Source of the DNA: an uncultured Collinsella sp.
GTDB lineage: Bacteria > Actinomycetota > Coriobacteriia > Coriobacteriales > Coriobacteriaceae
Direction of reading: 5' to 3'
Assembly (NCBI GenBank): GCA_900752425.1
Contig: CAADVE010000234.1
Location: 1 to 10,167 of the forward strand
Length of the DNA stretch: 10,167 nt
The notes beneath the pieces were generated by a model, which saw only the letters and a list, made by a program, of their open reading frames with translations, was not told where the DNA came from and did no database searches. How positions within the stretch are numbered: position 1 is the first letter of the stretch; each line of letters begins with the position of its first letter. Shown here piece by piece: positions 6,514 through 10,167 of this stretch. Both the position numbers and the translations under genes were made by a program.

Positions 6514-6539
6514 GGTTTTGCTGTTAATCAAGTTTGACC
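6514..6539. promoter_or_regulatory. Degenerate LacI-type operator before isomerase-PTS (site 5)
   Basis: Two overlapping readings exist. GGTTTTGCTGTTAATC (6514-6529) matches site 1 at 12 of 16 positions. GTTAATC then GTTTGACC (6523-6539) matches the consensus half-sites with 2 extra bases in the centre. Either would place the LacI protein upstream of the operon's promoter. Confidence 0.4.
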
Positions 6540-6596
6540 ATTCTTGAAGTTACCTGATTTTTTCTGAATTAATTTGCCGTTTATCGGTAAAAATCG

Positions 6597-6676
6597 ACCG
6601 CTCACGGCTGACGGCGACGCAAGATGGAAGATACTTGCATGAGGAAAAGCACTGAATTCCCAGCGCCGATTCGAAT
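6597..6676. repeat. Possible decayed copy of the tRNA-end repeat
   Basis: The stretch has pieces resembling the repeat that follows directly: CCGCTCACG near 6599, and ATTCCC plus GATTCGAA at 6656-6676 where the full repeat has the same words separated by the acceptor-stem sequence. It may be an older, deleted copy of the att-like unit. The similarity is patchy, so this is tentative. Confidence 0.25.
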
Positions 6677-6794
6677 GACGCGATTGGTGACGCGAGCGTC
6701 GACGGCCCGAATCTGCCGTCGGCCCCCACTAACCAAAAACGGCGCCGCTCACGCGACGCCGTCATATTCCCTGGTGCCCCCGGGCGGATTCGAA
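6677..6794 (-). repeat. Left 118-bp direct repeat (tRNA 3' end plus terminator)
   Basis: This unit matches 9854-9971 with no gaps and 9 differences (109 of 118). It contains, on the minus strand, the last bases of a tRNA (T-loop TTCGAAT through GGGGGCACCA, 6772-6794) followed by a GC hairpin (6739-6744 with 6757-6762) and TTTTTGG, the tRNA's own terminator. Unlike the right copy, it breaks off inside the T-loop. It marks the left border of the restriction-modification island. Confidence 0.8.
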
Positions 6795-6798
6795 AACT

Positions 6799-6808
6799 CC
6801 CCCCCCCC
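6799..6808. repeat. Run of ten C residues
   Basis: A (C)10 homopolymer followed by GCGGGG sits exactly where the left repeat loses similarity to the right one. It may be a recombination scar, a slippage-prone tract or a sequencing/assembly artefact. Confidence 0.7.
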
Positions 6809-6815
6809 GCGGGGA

Positions 6816-6840
6816 AATTGGTGACGCGGGTGTCGACGGC
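6816..6840. repeat. 25-bp partial third copy of the att-like repeat
   Basis: This stretch, beginning AATTGGTGACGCGGGTGTCG, is identical to 9859-9883, the start of the right-hand repeat, and then diverges. A second partial unit just right of the left repeat suggests stacked insertions at one site. Confidence 0.7.
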
Positions 6841-6981
6841 GCTGAGCGCTCCGTGTTTTGGTATGTGGATATGGCAGCCATCAACCTTTCTCGGCATGTG
6901 AAACTCTAGGCACATATGAGCATACCTGAGCGACGCAACACATGCGCTCCATCTATCCCAACAAGCTCCAGCGGTACCCGC
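6841..6981. other. Gene-free stretch inside the island's left end
   Basis: I see no gene, RNA or clear repeat here. The minus-strand frame that is open through it also runs across the tRNA-derived repeat and the C10 tract, so it is not credible. It is probably leftover sequence of earlier insertions. Confidence 0.4.
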
Positions 6982-7066
6982 ACTTCCCATTTCGTGTAGA
7001 AAAGGGCCTGTATATACTTCCCATTTCGTGTATTGAATCAGGTAACCACACTTCCCATTTCGTGTA
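6982..7066. repeat. Three perfect 17-bp repeats at 34-bp period
   Basis: ACTTCCCATTTCGTGTA occurs identically at 6982-6998, 7016-7032 and 7050-7066, separated by two unrelated 17-bp spacers. The array ends 23 bp before the start of the truncated ATPase gene. Equal phasing over about three helical turns fits cooperative binding by one protein: an operator array, iterons or recombinase arm sites. The unit is not palindromic and is too short for CRISPR. Confidence 0.9.
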
Positions 7067-7089
7067 TACAGCAGCTAGATTGGGCAATC

Positions 7090-7264
7090 ATGTCAGTATT
7101 CAGACGTACGGCCTACAATAAACTCCTCGATTGGAAAGCGAGCAATGGATCCCGAGCCATCATGCTCGAGGGGGCCCGCCGCGTTGGAAAAAGCACCCTT
7201 GCCCAAGAGTTTGCGCAGTCCAAATACAAATCCCACCTCGTGATCGACGAATCTGTTGCGAGTG
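7090..7264 (+). pseudogene. 5' stump of an AAA+ ATPase gene
   Basis: Translation from ATG 7090 gives the typical start of the single-domain AAA ATPases that carry a C-terminal DUF4143 region: FRRTAYNKLLDWK, then Walker A GARRVGKST (residues 28-36), then a strand ending LVID near residue 53. Family members continue for about 350 further residues with Walker B and an arginine finger. Here the similarity stops around residues 55-60, where sequence belonging to the endonuclease terminator begins; the frame runs on to 7422 only as antisense to the endonuclease gene. The gene is therefore broken, apparently by arrival of the restriction-modification cassette or a deletion. The three 17-bp repeats just upstream likely belonged to its control region. 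No strong ribosome site is seen. Confidence 0.7.
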
Positions 7265-7302
7265 AAAAAAGAAGACCGGAGACTCAACTGGTCTCCGGCC
7301 TC
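7265..7302 (-). terminator. Terminator of the restriction-modification operon
   Basis: On the minus strand 7302-7291 pairs with 7283-7271 (8 perfect GC-rich pairs extended by G-T wobbles to about 12) around a 7-nt loop, followed by TTTTTT. It lies 24 bp after the endonuclease stop codon. Confidence 0.88.
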
Positions 7303-7326
7303 ATTTCTAAAAAACGTCTCGTGGTT

Positions 7327-8541
7327 CTACTCGTGCTGTCGGGCTTCTACCAGCCTGCAGAAGTCGTTGACGCTCATGAGCCATTCCCTTTGCGCGGGCG
7401 TGTAGGTTTCGAACAGCGATGAGGGCACAACGAGGCTGAGCCTGTCCTTAGCCATAGCTCGTGTGTAATCCTCACTTACGGCGGGCTCAAGTGTTACAAG
7501 ATGCTTGTCCTCGATTCTGTCAGCCTCATCAAGCACCTGACGCCAACGCTCCTTGATGGTTGTCTTGGCACCGAGCATCGTCAGTCGAGCGACAGGGAAC
7601 TTGGGGTCGTGGTAATCGTCAATAGAGGGAAAGATGAAATCCGGCTTTGATTTGCCCTCGGTGTATTTCTGCGCCGAGTAGCGTATGCCCCTAGCATCGA
7701 ATAGCATCGAGAGTTGATTCTCGAACGCCGTCCCCGCACGGGACTTGCGGCGCTGGAAGGCCGACATAGTGGTGCGCAGCACGCCATCAACATCAAGCGC
7801 CGAGCCAAGGTATGGCGCGAGGTCGCGCTCCAAGAGATGCCGCTCAAAGACGCGGAACAGCATCTCTTCGCGTTCGTAACAAGCGACCAAGCAGCCATCC
7901 GGGTCGCCCGTCCAATCGAGCTTTCCAAGGGTGGAAGCTGAGTAGGCTGAGAAGTCTGCCCCTTTGGGGAAGGACTCGCCGAATTTCTCGATCATACCGT
8001 CGAGGAAGTTCTCCGCTGCGATCGGCATGCTAACTTCGATGCCGATGGACTCCAAAATCCTTGCGGCGATCGACGTGATGCGCGTATCCTCCCGAGCAGA
8101 GGGCGTAAAACCCTTCTCGCCAACCCCGTCGAGCGCGAAGAGCCAGCGAACTTGAGATTCCGCCGTACTCCCCGCTCGGGCAAATAGGATTACGACCTCC
8201 TTGGCTTCGTGTAGGGCCAAAACCATGAGGTCGCCCGGACGGGCCATGCCCATGGCAGCATTATCGTTGTAGTAGAGCCTATACTCAGTTCTAGTTGGAT
8301 GCTTCCTGCGGGCGTCGTACCAAGTGGTATAACCATGGTCGAATATAGGGTCTGCACCATCATCGAGATATGCGAAGGTAGTTCGCATCCCCTTTATGTC
8401 ATCGTCTCCGAAAAGCGCGCGCAAAGGCCCCACGCCGTTGAATTCGTGCTGGTGGCTTTTATTGGCCCCCATGATGTCAACGCCCGCGAGGGTTTTCGCG
8501 ACAGCACCGTCAAAATACGCGCCAAGTACTCCATAGTCCAT
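7327..8541 (-). CDS. EcoRII-like type IIE restriction endonuclease
   Basis: A 404-aa protein, the same length as I recall for EcoRII. The C-terminal half carries the nuclease core: FQRRKSRAGTAFENQL with Glu274, KPDFIFPS with Asp301, and AKTTIKERWRQ with Lys326, matching EcoRII Glu271, Asp299 and Lys324. The N-terminal half shows the effector-site DNA-binding (B3-like) pattern WYDAR...TRTEYR (Arg84, Glu86, Arg88). EcoRII cuts before CCWGG and needs a second site; the same or a closely related site is predicted here. GGAGG inside the end of the methyltransferase gene serves as ribosome site, and the ATG follows the methyltransferase stop by one base, so expression is coupled and the methylase comes first. 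No inactivating change is visible. Confidence 0.92.
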   Translation of the reverse strand: MDYGVLGAYFDGAVAKTLAGVDIMGANKSHQHEFNGVGPLRALFGDDDIKGMRTTFAYLDDGADPIFDHGYTTWYDARRKHPTRTEYRLYYNDNAAMGMARPGDLMVLALHEAKEVVILFARAGSTAESQVRWLFALDGVGEKGFTPSAREDTRITSIAARILESIGIEVSMPIAAENFLDGMIEKFGESFPKGADFSAYSASTLGKLDWTGDPDGCLVACYEREEMLFRVFERHLLERDLAPYLGSALDVDGVLRTTMSAFQRRKSRAGTAFENQLSMLFDARGIRYSAQKYTEGKSKPDFIFPSIDDYHDPKFPVARLTMLGAKTTIKERWRQVLDEADRIEDKHLVTLEPAVSEDYTRAMAKDRLSLVVPSSLFETYTPAQREWLMSVNDFCRLVEARQHE

Positions 8542-8542
8542 C

Positions 8543-9691
8543 CTAGAACACCTCCATCATCAACTTCGCGACCGAGCGCACGACCGGCACGGTCACGGAG
8601 TTGCCGAACTGCCTGTATGCCTGAGTATCCGACACCGGGATGATGAACTCATCGGGAAATCCTTGCAGGCGCGCGCATTCGCGGGGAGTGAGTTTACGAG
8701 GGTTTTTTCCTTCCTGCCCGACCAGAATCTCGCTGCCATCCTTGTGGTACCGGGCGGAAAGCGTCCTTGTCGTGTCCTCTGGGCCGACCATCGAGTATCC
8801 AAAGCCGTGGCCCGCCGCCTCATGCTTTTCGCGATAGGCGCGCAGATAGGCCCATAGCTTATCCGAAATGGTGTAGCGTTCGTTTGGTTGCTCTTCGAGG
8901 ATTTCCCCTAGCGTATGTCCCGGTCCCGGCACCTCAAGGTCATCCCACGAGAAGGGAACTTCCTCCCTGAACCCCACGATGTAGATGCGCTCCCTGTGCT
9001 GGCACGTCCAGTTTTTTGAATCAAGCACTTTCCAGAAAATATGGTATCCAAGGTCCTCCTCAAGCGTCTGTCGTATGACCTTGAAGGTCTTCCCGCCGTC
9101 GTGACTCGTAAGGTTCTTAACGTTCTCAAGCAAGAAGGCCTTCGGGCGCTTGTCGCGTATGATGCGAGCGACCTCGAAAAAGAGGGTTCCCTGCGTTTTA
9201 TCCTCAAAGCCGGTGGGTCTCCCCAAAGATTGCTTCTTCGAAACGCCTGCAAGGGAGAATGGCTGACAAGGAAAGCCTGCGAGCAGGACATCGAAGTCCG
9301 GTATATCGTTTGATGCGACCTGACGGATGTCGCCCGCCGGGGTCTCTCCATAGTTCATCCGGTAGGTTTTCTGGGCGAACTTATCCCACTCGCAAGAGAA
9401 GACGCACCTACCGCCAAGCTCCTGGAACGGCATTCGTATACCGCCGATGCCCGCGAAGAGATCGCAGAAGGTAAAAGGCGCGTCGCTGCGCTCCCCTTGG
9501 TCAAATGGAGCCCCCGCATCGAGCGATGCGATAAAGGCGCATTCAGCCGCCGTTGGACTAGTATCCCCAGACTCCCAGCGCCGAACGGTGCGTTCGCCAG
9601 ACGAGCCCATACCAAGGGCGGCGGCGAACTCCTTTTGGGTGAGGCCGAGGTCAATTCTCTTTTGCGCTATATCAGCTGCATTTAGTTGCAT
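8543..9691 (-). CDS. Cytosine-5 DNA methyltransferase, Dcm/EcoRII type, with N-terminal HTH
   Basis: A 382-aa m5C methyltransferase. Residues about 5-58 form a helix-turn-helix (GLTQKEFAAALG...RTVRRWESG). The catalytic motifs follow in canonical order: I DLFAGIGG (77-84), IV GFPCQPFS with catalytic Cys142, VI ENVKNL (190), VIII QHRERIYIVGF (231-241), IX RECARLQGF (337-345) and X QFGNSV (361-366). Phrases such as LLAGFPCQPFSLAGVSKK and IPVSDTQAYRQFGNSV are near-identical to E. coli Dcm, so CCWGG-type recognition (inner C) is likely. It protects host DNA from the endonuclease encoded one base downstream. The HTH, together with a palindrome 25 bp upstream of the start, suggests self-repression as known for M.SsoII and M.EcoRII. 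The ribosome site is weak (TAGGCG). Confidence 0.95.
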   Translation of the reverse strand: MQLNAADIAQKRIDLGLTQKEFAAALGMGSSGERTVRRWESGDTSPTAAECAFIASLDAGAPFDQGERSDAPFTFCDLFAGIGGIRMPFQELGGRCVFSCEWDKFAQKTYRMNYGETPAGDIRQVASNDIPDFDVLLAGFPCQPFSLAGVSKKQSLGRPTGFEDKTQGTLFFEVARIIRDKRPKAFLLENVKNLTSHDGGKTFKVIRQTLEEDLGYHIFWKVLDSKNWTCQHRERIYIVGFREEVPFSWDDLEVPGPGHTLGEILEEQPNERYTISDKLWAYLRAYREKHEAAGHGFGYSMVGPEDTTRTLSARYHKDGSEILVGQEGKNPRKLTPRECARLQGFPDEFIIPVSDTQAYRQFGNSVTVPVVRSVAKLMMEVF

Positions 9692-9715
9692 GGGACGCCT
9701 ATCTTGGTTGAAAAA

Positions 9716-9730
9716 CGGTCAAACTGTCCT
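9716..9730. promoter_or_regulatory. Candidate autoregulatory operator of the methyltransferase
   Basis: On the minus strand AGGACAGTTTGACCG is an imperfect palindrome of half-sites GGACA and TGACC. It agrees at 11 of 15 positions with the M.SsoII operator as I recall it (AGGACAAATTGTCCT). It lies 25 bp before the methyltransferase ATG and contains TTGACC, a possible -35. Confidence 0.5.
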
Positions 9731-9853
9731 GTATTTACCACAGCGTTAGTCTATCACCCCGAGCGGACATGTCTTCCCCTTGCTTCAGTCCGCCTCTAAA
9801 CCCCGTAGCATCAACTGGGCTTTAGGGCTTGGACACTCTACCGGAGGGCTCTA
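9731..9853. other. Gene-free stretch upstream of the methyltransferase
   Basis: No gene is visible. One imperfect 9-bp stem (9796-9804 with 9817-9825, one mismatch) is present without a T tract. The stretch probably holds the upstream part of the restriction-modification promoter. Confidence 0.4.
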
Positions 9854-9971
9854 GACGCAATTGGTGACGCGGGTGTCGACGGCCCGAATCCGCCGGCGGC
9901 CCCCGCAAACCAGAAACGGCGCCGCTCCCGCGACGCCGTCATATTCCCTGGTGCCCCCGGGCGGATTCGAA
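9854..9971 (-). repeat. Right 118-bp direct repeat (tRNA 3' end plus terminator)
   Basis: This unit matches 6677-6794 at 109 of 118 positions without gaps. It includes the tRNA-type terminator hairpin (9916-9921 with 9934-9939, plus inner pairs, minus strand). It also contains the left arm (9869-9894) of a 26-bp inverted repeat whose right arm is 9960-9985 (24 of 26 complementary), so the whole unit can fold around the terminator. It marks the right border of the island. Confidence 0.8.
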
Positions 9972-9994
9972 CCGTCGACACCCGCTTTAGGAGG
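9949..9994 (-). tRNA. 3' fragment of a tRNA gene, probably tRNA-Arg(CCT); att-like
   Basis: On the minus strand the bases run from an anticodon-loop-like CTCCTAA (anticodon CCT) through AGCGG, a short variable region, the T-loop GGTTCGAATCC, an acceptor strand CGGGGGC, discriminator A and CCA. The T stem has one A-C mismatch. The 5' half is missing: upstream bases do not give GCCCCCG or a D arm, and the anticodon stem has no partner. This is a displaced tRNA end of the kind left by site-specific integration into a tRNA gene, not a working tRNA. Confidence 0.65.
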
Positions 9995-10001
9995 TCATGG
10001 T

Positions 10002-10024
10002 CATTTGCCTTACCTGGGCAAATG
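10002..10024. repeat. 8-bp perfect inverted repeat beside the tRNA fragment
   Basis: CATTTGCC (10002-10009) and GGCAAATG (10017-10024) flank a 7-nt centre, right next to the tRNA-like end. A recombinase core or factor site is possible; as RNA it would be a weak hairpin. Confidence 0.5.
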
Positions 10025-10100
10025 CAATTTTGCCCTATTATATATATTCGCAGGTAGATTAGCTATTTTTGAGTTTCTGCTGGTTCTTATTAGAATTCTA

Positions 10101-10154
10101 TTTCACCCCTTTTTCACCCCTAGCAGTTACGGTAACGGCTTGCAGGGGTGAAAA
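10101..10154. repeat. TTTCACCCCT repeats in direct and inverted order
   Basis: TTTCACCCCT (10101-10110) is followed directly by TTTTCACCCCTA (10111-10122), and AGGGGTGAAAA lies inverted at 10144-10154. A GTTAC-G-GTAAC palindrome (10126-10136) sits between. Such paired sites near a tRNA end resemble the arm sites of tyrosine integrases. The AT-rich stretch 10025-10100 around them has no gene I can support. Confidence 0.5.
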
Positions 10155-10167
10155 GTTTACGTTAGGC

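Noticed and set aside
6550..6990. 146-aa minus-strand frame
   Set aside because: It reads through the tRNA-derived repeat, terminator and C10 tract, and shows no recognisable motif.
6982..7066. CRISPR array
   Set aside because: Repeats and spacers are both 17 bp, too short; only three copies and no cas genes.
9949..10025. A complete functional tRNA
   Set aside because: No 5' acceptor strand complementary to CGGGGGC, no D arm, and the anticodon stem cannot pair.
9861..10151. 96-aa + strand frame
   Set aside because: It translates the tRNA repeat and the att-like region; a similar peptide arises at 6684-6824 only because the DNA repeat is duplicated.

Overview
The window reads like a chromosome segment of a high-GC, Gram-positive gut actinobacterium, most likely a Coriobacteriia member such as Collinsella. 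This is inferred from codon choice, protein flavour and GC-rich rho-independent terminators; no marker gene proves it. It falls into two parts: a sugar-catabolism locus (about 188-6540) and an accessory island with a restriction-modification system bounded by tRNA-derived repeats (about 6600-9996). The right edge (9997-10167) looks like the end of a further element.

Sugar locus. A LacI-family repressor (438-1448, +) is convergent with five minus-strand genes. In transcription order these are a xylose-isomerase-like TIM-barrel sugar isomerase (6302-5364), a glucose/beta-glucoside-type PTS IIBC permease (5360-3984), a DeoR-family regulator (3759-3016), an AlsE-like ketose-6-phosphate 3-epimerase (2750-2097) and RpiB/AlsI (2024-1548). 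AlsE and RpiB together convert D-allose 6-phosphate to D-allulose 6-phosphate and then to fructose 6-phosphate. The locus is therefore best read as PTS uptake plus breakdown of a rare hexose (allose, allulose or a relative). A shared 16-bp LacI-type operator recurs before lacI, twice before the epimerase gene, before deoR, and in degenerate form before the isomerase-PTS operon. That last promoter also carries two 14-bp direct repeats 30 bp apart that would suit the DeoR protein.

Island. Nearly identical 118-bp repeats (6677-6794 and 9854-9971, about 92% identical) contain the 3' end of a tRNA gene, probably tRNA-Arg(CCT), and its terminator. They bracket a minus-strand operon of a Dcm/EcoRII-type cytosine-5 methyltransferase (9691-8543) with an N-terminal helix-turn-helix and an EcoRII-like endonuclease (8541-7327). 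A palindrome resembling the M.SsoII autoregulatory operator sits just upstream of the methyltransferase. Next to the endonuclease terminator is the 5' stump of an AAA+ ATPase gene, cut off after its Walker A motif. It is preceded by three perfect 17-bp repeats at an exact 34-bp period. No integrase lies in the window, so the island is either a remnant or a cassette moved in trans.

The left edge (1-187) has a strong terminator for an unseen upstream gene. A small uncharacterised gene (188-385, -) diverges from lacI. The right edge is AT-rich with repeat pairs that resemble recombinase arm sites.
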